Assembly (NCBI GenBank): GCA_016708305.1
Contig: JADJGB010000003.1
Coordinates: forward strand, 1 to 59,653
DNA: 59,653 bases
Direction: 5' to 3'
Source: Sphingobacteriales bacterium
Lineage (GTDB): Bacteria > Bacteroidota > Bacteroidia > Chitinophagales > Chitinophagaceae
The notes below the pieces were generated by a model, which worked only from the letters and a program-made list of their open reading frames with translations, had not been told where the DNA came from and searched no databases. Below are positions 50,566-59,653 of this stretch, one piece after another. The position numbers and the translations under genes are program-made. Every line of letters starts with the position of its first letter. Within the stretch, counting starts at the first letter, position 1.

Positions 50566-50593
50566 AAAATCCCCAAAATTCTTTGGGGATTTT
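50566..50593. terminator. Bidirectional rho-independent terminator between dnaE and tonB
   Basis: A 12-bp perfect stem (AAAATCCCCAAA at 50566-50577, TTTGGGGATTTT at 50582-50593) with a 4-base loop and A or T tracts on both sides. It lies between convergent dnaE (stop at 50549) and the TonB gene (stop at 50616) and can serve both. Confidence 0.9.
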
Positions 50594-50615
50594 AAATTTT
50601 AAAAGTATTTCTTAA

Positions 50616-51461
50616 TTATCCTTCCTGTATTTGGAAAGTAATTGGTTGCTTACGATAAGCTTTCACCTCACGGCCATTTTGAATGGCAGGTTTCCATCTA
50701 CCTGATTTCTTCAACACGCGTACAGCTTCCTGTTCCATTCCAAATCCCACACTGGTTAAAGGTTTGATATCGCTCACATTACCTTCCTTATCAACCACAA
50801 ACTGAACAATTACTGTGTAAGTTCCCGGAGAGGCGCCATTATCTGTTGCTACATCGGCCCTTAGATTTCTTTCAAGGAAAGTTCTCCATGCACCAGGACC
50901 GCCCGGATAAGAGGCATCAATTTCCACTTTTGTAAAAATCTCAGGCTCGGGTTCTGGTTGTTTTTTCACTTCTACAATACCCTTTCCTGCATCCACTCCT
51001 GCAGGCGGAACCACTATACCCACATCTTTCACCCCTTCCTGATTGATGGTACCGATTTTAGTATCTTTTAACTCTTCCACTGCGGGTGGCGGCTGTTTTA
51101 CTTCTTCATCCTTTACCACCTTAGGCGGTGTAAATGCCTTAGTTTCAATTTTGGGTGGCGGCTCCTGTTTTGGAGGAGGAGGAGGTGGTGGTGGAGGAGG
51201 CTCATTCTTTTTTTGTTCCTCCTGTTTAATGTCTGAAATAGTTACCTCGCTTATTTTAACTTTTTCCTCTTTGTTTTTGGAGATCGTATTTTGCAATAGC
51301 GCCAGACCGGCAATAACTGCTACAGAAATTCCGGTGATAATCAAAGCCATTATCAGCCGCTTTTGGTAGGTTCTGCGCAGATCATAAGCGCCATAGGCCT
51401 TATTCTTTCCCTCAAAAAGGAGGTCGAGGTAATCCGTATTTAAAATTTTATTGGGTTCCAT
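50616..51461 (-). CDS. tonB: Energy transducer TonB
   Basis: Intact, 281 residues. A membrane helix at residues 37-57 (IMALIITGISVAVIAGLAL), a periplasmic Pro-rich stretch (EPPPPPPPPPPKQEPPPK around residues 85-105) and a C-terminal TonB domain (YTVIVQFVVDKEGNVSDIK, RVLKKSGRWKPAIQNGR). Bacteroidota TonB proteins often start, as here, with a cytoplasmic segment MEPNKILNTDYLDLLFEGKN. It passes energy from the ExbB-ExbD motor to outer-membrane receptors. Last gene of exbB-exbD-exbD-tonB, 64 bases after the second exbD and followed by the terminator. A reverse-strand open frame rich in Gly is the shadow of its Pro-rich part. Confidence 0.93.
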   Translation of the reverse strand: MEPNKILNTDYLDLLFEGKNKAYGAYDLRRTYQKRLIMALIITGISVAVIAGLALLQNTISKNKEEKVKISEVTISDIKQEEQKKNEPPPPPPPPPPKQEPPPKIETKAFTPPKVVKDEEVKQPPPAVEELKDTKIGTINQEGVKDVGIVVPPAGVDAGKGIVEVKKQPEPEPEIFTKVEIDASYPGGPGAWRTFLERNLRADVATDNGASPGTYTVIVQFVVDKEGNVSDIKPLTSVGFGMEQEAVRVLKKSGRWKPAIQNGREVKAYRKQPITFQIQEG

Positions 51462-51525
51462 TATTATCTTTTTATTTAACTAAGACGCATTAACTATAAA
51501 TATTCCATACATCCATTAAACTATT

Positions 51526-52163
51526 TTATTTAGCAGGAGGAGCAGTATTCATACCTGCAGCATTTTCTGTAAGTTTAACAGCTTCCAATTCTGTAGGAAA
51601 AGGAGGAACCAATGCGTATCGAGCAACTTTATTGATGGTCATTTCGTCCAAAATATCTACAACGTTTTTATAAACACCTTCATCTGTCGGCTTAATAATA
51701 ACGAAGAAGTCCTTTGTTTACAATAGTCATCAATAGTTTTTCCTTTGGCCTTCGCTTCGGCTTCACAGGCAGGATCCGATACATATTTGTCAACCACTTC
51801 TTTCTTTTTCTTGATGATCACATCACGAATTTCCTTAAAAGTACCAGATTTAAAATTTGCACCTGTAGGGTCCAATTCTCCTTCATAATAGAATAAAGAA
51901 TTGTCTTTCCCCAGCAGTATATTCAGCGCGCCTGATTGCTTTACCTTAGTTTCCTCATCCTTTTTTTCGGTATCTTTTGGCATATTTAAGTCCATAGTGG
52001 TGGGAGCGCTCATTGTAGCCGTAAAGATAAAAAACGTAATCAGCAGGAATCCTATGTCCACAAAGGGAGTCATATCCACCCGCGTATTGAGTTTTTTAGC
52101 TTTTTTAACGCCAGGGCCTTTTTTTTGACCGCTATCGCCACCGCCGGTATCCATACTTGCCAT
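51526..52163 (-). CDS. exbD: Biopolymer transport protein ExbD/TolR (downstream copy, one frameshift)
   Basis: About 212 residues. A Gly-rich start (MASMDTGGGDSGQKKGPGVK) is followed by the ExbD signature: helix DMTPFVDIGFLLITFFIF with Asp in the membrane-proximal region. Periplasmic part: TMDLNMPKDTEKKDEE, then FKEIRDVIIKKKKEVVDKYV. At about 51712 a missing base in a run ends the listed frame; the corrected reading is KDFFVIIKPTDEGVYKNVVD, NKVARYALVPPFPTELEAVK, to a stop at 51526. Pairs with ExbB in the proton-driven motor that powers TonB. It is the second ExbD in the operon, 28 bases after the first, with a short, different insert between the two domains. Confidence 0.88.
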
Positions 52164-52191
52164 AGTCGTAAAGTTTTAATTGTTTAAATAA

Positions 52192-52860
52192 TTATTTCGC
52201 CTCTTTAGACTTCCCCTGCAGTCTCTCTCTGTAGAGATCAGTTCCCTGGGGAGCTTCTTCAGGAGAAGTTACTAAATTGTATTTTTGCTCATCGTTCTTT
52301 TTCAAAGCGTCCACAATAGCCTTAAAAACAGGATATTTGGATACTGCATCTCCTTTTATGAGAATTTTCAATTGCTCGCCGGCAAAAACCTGTTTAGCGG
52401 CTGCAATCCAGTAAGTCAGCTCGGCTGTTGCCGAGTCTAAAACCGGAATACCTTCCTGCTTAAACTTCAATTGTTGATCATGCGGAAGATCTAAAAATCC
52501 TTTTAATTTACTAAATGGCATACCAATCATATCTCCATCCCTGTAACTTTTTACATCCTCTGTTGTCAAAGGTATATTCCTAAGCTTTGATGCTTCTACA
52601 ATCAGGTCAAAAGGTTTTTGCTTATCACTTTTTGACATAATTGAAAAATACACTTTATCGTCTTTATCAATACTTATCATCACTGCGTTATTGTCGGGCA
52701 ATGGCTGTGAAGACACAGAGTTGGGAGTGGTAATTGGCACCGGTTCTGCCGGCTTAAATTTGGTTGCCATAATAAAGAAAGCCAAAATAAGGAAAGCCAC
52801 ATCCACAAAGGGTGTCATATCCGTATCTGTTGCCACTTTTTTTACCTGGTTTCTGGACAT
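52192..52860 (-). CDS. exbD: Biopolymer transport protein ExbD/TolR (upstream copy)
   Basis: Intact, 222 residues. MSRNQVKKVATDTDMTPFVD contains the conserved Asp in the transmembrane entry and DVAFLILAFFIMATKF is the single helix. The rest is periplasmic (KVYFSIMSKSDKQKPFDLIV, LDLPHDQQLKFKQEGIPVLD, QLKILIKGDAVSKYPVFKAI). Longer than E. coli ExbD (141 residues), as usual in Bacteroidota, where a large central insert exists. Lies between exbB (71 bases upstream) and the second exbD (28 bases downstream). Two paralogues of one subunit in a single operon suggest a mixed ExbD dimer in the motor; inference. Confidence 0.9.
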   Translation of the reverse strand: MSRNQVKKVATDTDMTPFVDVAFLILAFFIMATKFKPAEPVPITTPNSVSSQPLPDNNAVMISIDKDDKVYFSIMSKSDKQKPFDLIVEASKLRNIPLTTEDVKSYRDGDMIGMPFSKLKGFLDLPHDQQLKFKQEGIPVLDSATAELTYWIAAAKQVFAGEQLKILIKGDAVSKYPVFKAIVDALKKNDEQKYNLVTSPEEAPQGTDLYRERLQGKSKEAK

Positions 52861-52931
52861 ATTTAATTTTTTTAATTATAAGACAAACTTTTTCTGATTT
52901 TCCATAAACCTATATATCTCCAATTACAATA

Positions 52932-53784
52932 TTATTTGTAAAGTGAAGCAAAAGATTGCGTTAAGGTAAAACCTGATTCGTCTATACCATGAGTAATGCT
53001 GTCAATTCTGGTAGTAAGCATGTTGTAAAGAATTAATGCAACTGCGGAAGTACCAATACCCAATGCTGTGTTATATAATGCTTCAGAAATACCAACGGCA
53101 AGTTCGGAAGCGTTACCGCCACCTTCTGTACCTAAGTTGGCAAAAGAACGAATCATCCCCATTACCGTACCCAAAAGGGCTACTAATGTACCGGTGGAAA
53201 CGATAGTAGAAAGAAAGACGAGATTCCTTTGCAGCATAGGTAGTTCCAATGCAGTGGCCTCCTCCACTTCTTTTTGAATAGCCATAACTTTTTGATCTGT
53301 AGTAAGCTTGGAGTCGGTAATCATTTCGTTGTACCTGCGCAATCCAGCTTTCATTACATTACCTACAGAACCTTTTTGCCTATCACATTCTGCCAATGCC
53401 GCATCTATATTTTTATTGGCTAAATGATATTGCACTTTGCGTACAAAATTACTGTTATTGCCTCTTCCCAACGCCTTATTGATAGTAAGGAACCTTTCGA
53501 TAGCAAATACAAAAGTCATTATTAACATACCAATAAGAATAGGCACGATAATACCACCTTCATAAATCCGGTGGAAAGCGCCCTTAGGACCTTTATGGTC
53601 GGGCCAAAAACCGCCTGCAGCATCGGGTGATTCAAAACCAGAGGCACCTCCAATCCAATATCGCCAGATTGCATAACCTGCAACGAGGCATAAAATTGGG
53701 GCAACCCAAGAAATTAAATTACTGCTTTTTCGCTTGCACTGAAGTTGTAGCCTTCGCCTGTGTAGCTTGATTTGTCTCAGCCAT
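52932..53784 (-). CDS. exbB: MotA/TolQ/ExbB proton channel family protein (one frameshift)
   Basis: About 283 residues. The start MAETNQATQAKATTSVQAKK breaks at an A-run near 53725; the corrected reading is NLISWVAPILCLVAGYAIWRYWIGG (first helix, here split as NLISWVAPILCLVAGYAIW), then PILIGMLIMTFVFAIERF. The channel helices are RNLVFLSTIVSTGTLVALLG with TVMGMIRSFANLG and GISEALYNTALGIGTSAVAL, both typical of ExbB/TolQ. The MFS-like N-terminal helix before them and the long start tail are Bacteroidota features. First gene of the exbB-exbD-exbD-tonB operon; about 228 bases upstream are AT-rich and hold no promoter that I could identify with confidence. Confidence 0.88.
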
Positions 53785-54012
53785 GATCGTAGTTTTTTAG
53801 TTTTAAAATTTAATAAGAAATAATTTTATGGTACAATTCTAATAAAAAAAATGAAACAATTAATGTTTTACCTTATTTTTTTTTTAAGAGGCTCAAGATA
53901 TACCTTTTTTTTAAAAATTATCCAATTTTCAAAATGATTTTAGTCATTATTTACAAATATATATTTATTCGACAAAATTGATTTAAAACGCCTCAATTCA
54001 ATGCCCTCTGTA

Positions 54013-55290
54013 CTACTCGTATCTTAGTGCATCAATTGGGTTTAGCCTTCCTGCTTTGATTGCAGGGTAAATCCCTGCCAGTAACCCAACCACAGTGCAA
54101 ATGGCTATTCCATAAAAAATCCAGGCCCATGGAACCACAAAACCGGTATTTAAAACAATCGAAAAGGCATTACCCACCAATACTCCAAGTACGATACCCA
54201 GCATCGCTCCTAAGATACTGATTATTATTGCTTCTATGAGAAACTGTTGTTTTACTGTTTTTTTCTTCCCTCCTATTGCTTTTATCAATCCTACTTCTTT
54301 TGTTCGTTCTGCTACTGATACCAGCATGATATTCACCAGTCCGATGGCTGCGCCAATGAGGGTAATCAGGCCAATAACAGTGGCGGAAATAGTTAAAAAC
54401 CGCAGACTGTTCATTGCCTTTTCTACAATGCTGTCGCTGCGGTCAATACTGAAATTACTATCGTCGGTGATATTTATTTTTCTGATATTTCGTAAAAGAC
54501 CTTCGGCTTCTCCCACTGCCATTTCCAGATTGGCGATATCATTCACTTTTACTGCAATCACGTAAGAATAATTGGGTTTTGAAAAATTTCTTTCAATATT
54601 TGCATAGCTGGTTATCAGCATATTATCTCTGTTAAAGCCAAAAGTAGTCCCTTTTTCCTCCAAAACGCCTATTACTTTGTAGGGGATACTATTAATTTTT
54701 ATCGTATGATTCAAAGCTTTGTCTGCCGGTTCGCCAAAGAACCTTTTAATGATTTCATAACCGACAATACAAACGTTTTGAGCACCTTCTATTTCAGAAG
54801 AAGTCATATTTCTTCCGGCTATTAATTTGTAGGCATTTAAATCAAGATAGTTTTCGTCTCCGCCAACCACCATCACATTTCGACTCGTTTTTTTTTCGTT
54901 AAAGGAAACAATATTGTCGCTCCTTCCAAATATGGACAGGCTGGTTGTAGCACCCGGAAATGAATAATGATTGGCAAAATATTCTGCCTCACGTCTTGTA
55001 ATTATTTTATTGAGGTTTGATTTTTTTTCCTTCTTTCCCCTTTTTGAGACCGTTAATTCCTGACTTCCCCCTCCAAAACTGATATTTCTTTCTTTGTAGC
55101 GAATGGCAAAAGCATTGGCCCCCATACTGGCAAAATTCTCTGAAAATTTTTGATTCATTGCTTTAATGGCGGTGATGATACCCACTAATGCCATGATGCC
55201 AAAAGCAATAATAGTAACGGTAAGTCCGGTACGAAGCTTATTGCCTCCTACAGTTTTAAAGGATAAAGATAAAACATCGGCAAATTTCAC
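54013..55290 (-). CDS. MacB/FtsX-type ABC transporter permease
   Basis: Intact, 425 residues. The N-terminal helix (LRTGLTVTIIAFGIMALVGII) is followed by a MacB-like periplasmic core domain (SMGANAFAIRYKERNISFGG, KIITRREAEYFANHYSFPGA, VCIVGYEIIKRFFGEPADKA, INSIPYKVIGVLEEKG). Three C-terminal helices form the FtsX domain: FLTISATVIGLITLIGAAIG, AIIISILGAMLGIVLGVLVG and IFYGIAICTVVGLLAGIYPA, with the coupling segment RTKEVGLIKAIGGKKKTV. A partner ATPase is not in the window; it is probably encoded elsewhere. These permeases export peptides, lipoproteins or toxins. It lies 46 bases downstream of the nuoN stop and may be read from the nuo transcript. Confidence 0.9.
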   Translation of the reverse strand: MKFADVLSLSFKTVGGNKLRTGLTVTIIAFGIMALVGIITAIKAMNQKFSENFASMGANAFAIRYKERNISFGGGSQELTVSKRGKKEKKSNLNKIITRREAEYFANHYSFPGATTSLSIFGRSDNIVSFNEKKTSRNVMVVGGDENYLDLNAYKLIAGRNMTSSEIEGAQNVCIVGYEIIKRFFGEPADKALNHTIKINSIPYKVIGVLEEKGTTFGFNRDNMLITSYANIERNFSKPNYSYVIAVKVNDIANLEMAVGEAEGLLRNIRKINITDDSNFSIDRSDSIVEKAMNSLRFLTISATVIGLITLIGAAIGLVNIMLVSVAERTKEVGLIKAIGGKKKTVKQQFLIEAIIISILGAMLGIVLGVLVGNAFSIVLNTGFVVPWAWIFYGIAICTVVGLLAGIYPAIKAGRLNPIDALRYE

Positions 55291-55336
55291 AATTGCAAGT
55301 TACAACTATTGAATGTCAACAAAATAAAGAATTTGA

Positions 55337-56741
55337 TTAAAAATATAAATGAACCAGCAATATACCTGGAACCACACCCAAAATAATAATTAATGCACAT
55401 ATTGCTAGCATTGTATATTTCTCCACTGTAGTTGCCCCAGTAAAGTTGTCTGGGCCTTCCTTGAAATACATAGCCTGTATTACCCTGAAATAGTAATAAG
55501 CGCTTACCGCAGCCATAATAACTGCAAATACTACCAACCAGATATATTTTCCGGTAAGCACTGCCGCTTTCAGCATATAAAATTTACCAAGGAAACCCAC
55601 ACTCAATGGAATACCGGCCAACGACAACAAGCAGATTGTGGCAGTAAGTGCAATCAATGGTTGATGCCTTGCCAAACCGTTAAAGCCCTCAAAACTATAA
55701 TCATTCATTTTGGCAACTATAGCAAAAATACCAATCGTTGCAAGGCTGTATCCGGCAGCATAGATAATCAAACCTTCATGAGCAGACTCGTTCATTGCAA
55801 ATACTGCAAAAAGCATAAAACCTGCATGAGAAATACTGGAATAAGCCAGCATTCGCTTTACACTCTGTTGGAATGTGGCTGTAATGTTGCCGATAAGTAA
55901 GGTAGCAACGATCAATATAGCAATCCATAGCGCCCATGTGCTGCTTAGGTTTCCAAAAGCATTTTCAAACAAGCGTATAAAACCTATAAACACTGCCACC
56001 TTAATAACAGTGGCCATGTAAGATGCAAAAACCGTAGGTGCGCCATCATAGATATCAGGCGTCCAGAAATGAAATGGCGCTATCGAAGATTTAAAAGCCA
56101 TTGAAAACATCAGTGTAAGAATTCTGCTACCTGAAGATTGGAAATTTTGTTGCCTTCCAACATACCTATTTGCATCTGATTTATATCAAAACTTCCCTGA
56201 GAGCCATATATCAACGCAATACCAAGCAACATCACACCTGTCGAAAATGAGCCTAACAACAAATACTTTAGCGCTGCTTCATTACTTTTTAAATTTCTTT
56301 TTCAGCACCTGTGAGGATATAAGAGGGTATGGTTACAATTTCAATTGCCAGAAATAAAATTAACAAGTTTTGGAAAGAAGCCAATAATATGACTCCAGAA
56401 ATGATGAAGAAAATTAATGCAAAATAATCTGCTGAATAGTTTCCAACTTTTCGAATTTCGGTTCCGCTGACAAGTGTAAATAATATGGTTACAAAAATAG
56501 CTATAGCAATAAATACCAGACTGAAATTATTAAACTGCATAAAGCCCGAAACATCAAAATTGAACCATCTGGTTCCTTTAAGTTCAATGCAATTGGCCAC
56601 AAACAGTAAAGCCATTCCTGCAAGAGCTACTCTCTTAATGACAGTATATCGCTTTACCCAAATGCCGGTAAACATCATAACCACTCCCAGAATTGCCGAT
56701 AATAATAATGCGTCTATATTTATTTTACAATAATTCTTTTT
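55337..56741 (-). CDS. nuoN: NADH-quinone oxidoreductase subunit N (frameshifted)
   Basis: About 465 residues when joined; shifts near 56290 and 56105. There is no ATG in frame before 56684, where the product would lack its first helix; the open frame reaches 56741, and a TTG at 56745 with one indel (KKELL, then KINIDALLL) is the most likely true start. Family blocks: LLILFLAIEIVTIPSYILTG, MFSMAFKSSIAPFHFWTPDI with YDGAPT, MLAYSSISHAGFMLFAVFA (Lys and His channel region seen as KRMLAYSSISHAG) and PLSVGFLGKFYMLKAA. It is an antiporter-like membrane subunit of respiratory complex I. It follows nuoM by about 40 bases. Proton-pumping subunits L, M and N are in usual order. Confidence 0.88.
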
Positions 56742-56782
56742 TCAATTGAATAATCTCTCTTGCTTATTGCTTTCAGAAATAT

Positions 56783-58249
56783 TTATTTTTTCAAAATTAA
56801 ATGTTGAATATCCGAAGCCTTTAATAATGAATCCGATACTCCTTCCATCATATTGAGGAAAGGTTGCGGATACACCCCCATTACTAAAATAATTACCAAA
56901 ATAATACCCAAAACCGCCTTTTCAGGAAAATCAATATCGGTACCTTTTACAGTAAGTTCGTTAGTGTTACCTAAGAACACTTTACGGGCCATGCTAAACA
57001 TATACACCACACTCAGGATAACACCCGTAGATGCTACTACTGCATAAATGATACCGTAGGAAGTTACAGTAGAATTGAATACTCCATTCAGCATCAGATA
57101 TTCTCCTATAAAAGCATTGGTAATTGGCAGTGAAACGGTAGCAAACATAATCACGAAAATGCGATGCCAGGCAGGCGCTTTTTGAGCCACACCGCCTAAT
57201 TCACTCATTTTGCGCGTGCCAAATTTTCTTTCAATGATTTCAATAATCACCCAAAGCCCTAGTATATTGATACCATGAGAGAACATCTGAATCATGATTC
57301 CTTGCATTCCGCTTTTGCTTTCGCTGAAAGCAGCAATACACATCAGCCCTACGTGAGCGATGGAAGAAAATGCTACAAGGCGTTTCATATCATCCTGACG
57401 GAAAGCTATGATGGATGCATACACAATACCAATCATTGCCAGAAAAGAAGGATTATCTCCCATAACATAAGAACCAATAGGTAATACAGGGAGTAACCAA
57501 CGTAGCAATCCCAGCACACCCATCTTTACCATAATGGCACTTAAAACAGCCGTAACAGCAGTTGGTGCCTTTTCATAAGTATCGGCTGCCAGGTATGGAA
57601 GGGGAATACCGGCATCTTAACCGCAAAGGCAGCGAAGAGCAGCCAGAACAACCACATTTGTTCTTTACACTCAGTTTTGAGTTATAAAACGCATCAATGT
57701 CAAATGATCCTCCGTTTTAAACCAAATATAAATCAGTCCGACTAACATCAATAAAGATCCAATAAAAGTATAAACAAAGAATTTAAACATTACAGGAATA
57801 CGTCTTGCCCCACCCCATTGCGAACTCAGGAAGTACATCGGTATTAATGCCAGTTCCAAAAGAAATAAAATACCAAGGCATCCATAGCCAGAAAAACACC
57901 CATCATTCCGGCCTGTGCGAGCAACATCAGTGCAAAGAAATTCTGCGGTTTTTCATAAGCAGTTTTCCAGGTGCCTATAAAAATGATCGGGAAGGAAATA
58001 GCATTGAGCATACACAACATCATACCCATAGCATCTGCCCTTATAGAGAAAGTACTTCCCAAATCTCCATCCAATCGGCCTTGAATGACAAATACGCAGG
58101 AGCATTTAAAACAGATACCCCAGTATAGCTATTATAAAGCCAAGTACCGCCACAAACAAGTGACCAGGTTCTCACCTCGCTTTCTTTTTTCAGGAAAAAG
58201 TAGCCAGTCCGCCCAGTAAAGGAACTAATATCAACAACAATGCGATCAT
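56783..58249 (-). CDS. nuoM: NADH-quinone oxidoreductase subunit M (frameshifted)
   Basis: About 488 residues when joined, start ATG at 58249 (MIALLLILVPLLGGLATF). Shifts lie near 58195, 58120, 57850 and 57610-57670. Family blocks: FALMLLAQAGMMGVFLAMDA with LVFYFFWNW (Glu-containing helix), ELALIPMYFLSSQWGG, FPFHTWQPD (in the broken part as PVFPFHTWQPDTYEKAPT), DMKRLVAFSSIAHVGLMCIA with the conserved Lys and His, and IFVIMFATVSLPITNAFIGE. It is a proton-pumping antiporter-like subunit of complex I. Lies between nuoL (141 bases upstream) and nuoN. The number of breaks in one essential subunit is strong evidence for base-call errors. Confidence 0.88.
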
Positions 58250-58389
58250 ATACTCTAAACTATAATTTTTGAGATTAATTTCATTATAACTGAATTCATC
58301 CCTGTATAAAAAATAATTTTTACTATTCTAAATTATAACATCAAACGCAAAACTCACAAGCTCTTAACCTATATCATCAATTTATTTTC

Positions 58390-59653
58390 TTATAAAAAAA
58401 CTGGACTACAAAAAATTACCAACATACTCAGTACCATCAGCAGCACATAAGAACCAATCTGTCCACTCTGTATCCAGCGCATTTGTCTTCCACCATATTT
58501 TACCAATCGGCCCACTCCGTTTACGATACCATCCACCACTTTGGCATCAAATACATCTTTGAGGAAGCTGCCAAATTTTTTGTATGGAGTTACCACAACA
58601 GTATCATACAATTCATCCATATACCATTTGTTTTCCAGCACTTTTCCAAAACCCCGAGCACCTTCCAGATCGGGATTTTTGGCATACTTGCCCCATGCAT
58701 AAAAAATACCAATAAGCGCCACTAAGGTAGCCGCACCCATCAGTATCCATTCTGTACTGTGCGATATTTCATGTGCAGGAAGCAAGGAAGCAGAACCGGC
58801 AAAACAGGGCTTAAAATTTTGTAAACTATGAGCACCTTCTGCCATAATAGCAGGAATGCCTACAAAGCCACCAAAAACTGAAAGAATAGCCAGAACTACC
58901 AGCGGAATTGTAATGGTTTTAGGGCTTTCATGCAGGTAGCTTTCCCGCTCAGTAGTTCCTCTAAACCGGCCTTTAAAAGTAGTAGCGTATAAACGGAACA
59001 TATAAATTGCAGTAAGCAAGGCAGTAAACAGCGATTCCCCACAATATTGGAGAATTAGCCCATGCTGCAGCCAATATTTCATCTTTTGAGAAAAATCCTG
59101 AAAACAGCGGGAAACCTGCAATAGCCAGACAGCCAATCAAAAAAGTAATATCGGTTGTTTTCATATATTTTCCCAGACCTCCCATTTTGCGGATATCCTG
59201 CTCTCCGCCCAGTCCATGGATTACACTACCGCTTCCCAAAAACAGCAATGCCTTAAAGAAAGCGTGCGTCATCACATGGAAAACAGCAGCTACATAAGCG
59301 CCGCTACCCAATGCCAGAAACATAAAGCCCAACTGGCTGACGGTGGAGTAAGCGAGTACTTTTTTAATATCGTTTTGTTTTAAAGCAATGGTAGCCGCCA
59401 GTAATGCGGTTGCCAATCCAACCACCGCCACTACATTCAGCACCTCTGGCACCATTGAGTACATCAGATTCATACGTGCAACCATATACACCCCGGCGGT
59501 GACCATTGTGGCAGCATGTATCAATGCCGAAACCGGTGTAGGACCAGCCATCGCATCGGGCAGCCAGGTATAAAGCGGAATTTGAGCGCTTTTTCCGGTA
59601 GCGCCAAAGAATAATAACAATGCTACCGCACTGATTTCACCATAGCTAAGTTT
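58390..59653 (-). CDS. nuoL: NADH-quinone oxidoreductase subunit L, C-terminal part (frameshifted)
   Basis: The gene runs off the right edge; the visible part is about 420 residues. Reading inward: GATGKSAQIPLYTWLPDAM, GPTPVSALIHAATMVTAGVY (the NuoL signature), IKKVLAYSTVSQLGFMFLAL, FHVMTHAFFKALLFLGSGSV (His and Lys on the proton path) and HGLGGEQDIRKMGGL. A shift near 59050 leads to the C-terminal part with the long amphipathic helix and NKWYMDELYDTVVV, then WIQSGQIGSYVLLMVLSMLV. It is the most distal pumping subunit of complex I. First visible gene of a minus-strand nuo operon whose upstream genes lie beyond the window. Confidence 0.9.

Noticed and set aside
51043..51369. Gly-rich open frame on the plus strand
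   Set aside because: Exact antisense of the Pro-rich linker of TonB.
1..59653. CRISPR arrays, tRNA and rRNA genes
   Set aside because: No regularly spaced repeats, no T-loop like GGTTCGAATCC pattern and no rRNA segments seen on either strand.

Overview
The window looks like a chromosomal segment of a Bacteroidota bacterium, most likely Chitinophagaceae-like. The reasons are: gene order typical of that phylum (miaB, sigma-54 activator, lptE, TPR-like gene, secG; tandem clpP-clpP-clpX; MoxR, DUF58, BatD-like, BatA), AT-rich sequence, promoters that fit the Bacteroidota pattern TTTG-N19-TAnnTTTG, and a TonB system with two ExbD copies. No rRNA, tRNA or CRISPR array was recognised.

A general caution: more than 40 single-base frameshifts break the reading frames, mostly at homopolymer runs. 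They hit housekeeping genes (dnaE, nadE, nuoL/M/N, exbB) where true loss is implausible, so I treat them as probable sequence errors. Broken genes are given as one feature over the reconstructed span.

Layout. 1-5.5 kb: a partial Tat-exported phospholipase C-like gene, pdxJ (apparently leaderless), a small secreted protein, and two exported peptidases (M28, M1). 5.6-14.4 kb: a YkuK-like protein, glutamine-dependent NAD synthetase, then a short Bat-type cluster (MoxR ATPase, DUF58, BatD-like, BatA) and a large plug-domain envelope protein. 14.4-16.4 kb: two exported phosphatase-superfamily proteins. 16.5-20.9 kb: a minus-strand operon from miaB to secG that ends at a clear terminator. 21.1-24.9 kb: an amidoligase-type cluster (esterase and SGNH hydrolase diverging from an ATP-grasp ligase and a GCS2 carboxylate-amine ligase). 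25-26.6 kb: a secreted protein with an unusual C-terminal module and a DUF2007-like protein.

26.6-37.7 kb is an accessory island. It opens with an attC-like imperfect inverted repeat and an IS256-type element with visible 9-bp target duplications and a 42-bp perfect palindrome at one end. It then carries a tightly coupled minus-strand operon: two unrecognised genes, a DrmA-like helicase, a DrmB-like DUF1998 protein and a Schlafen/AlbA_2 ATP-binding protein. This resembles the DISARM anti-phage core but has no methyltransferase and no DrmC, and it has two genes where class 2 DISARM has drmE. It is the best candidate for a little-described system here.

37.8-59.7 kb returns to core genes: C69 dipeptidase, ClpP-ClpP-ClpX, a second M1 peptidase, a polysaccharide flippase, an NlpC/P60 hydrolase, DNA polymerase III alpha, a TonB-ExbD-ExbD-ExbB operon, an ABC permease, and the nuoL-nuoM-nuoN end of the complex I operon, cut by the window edge.
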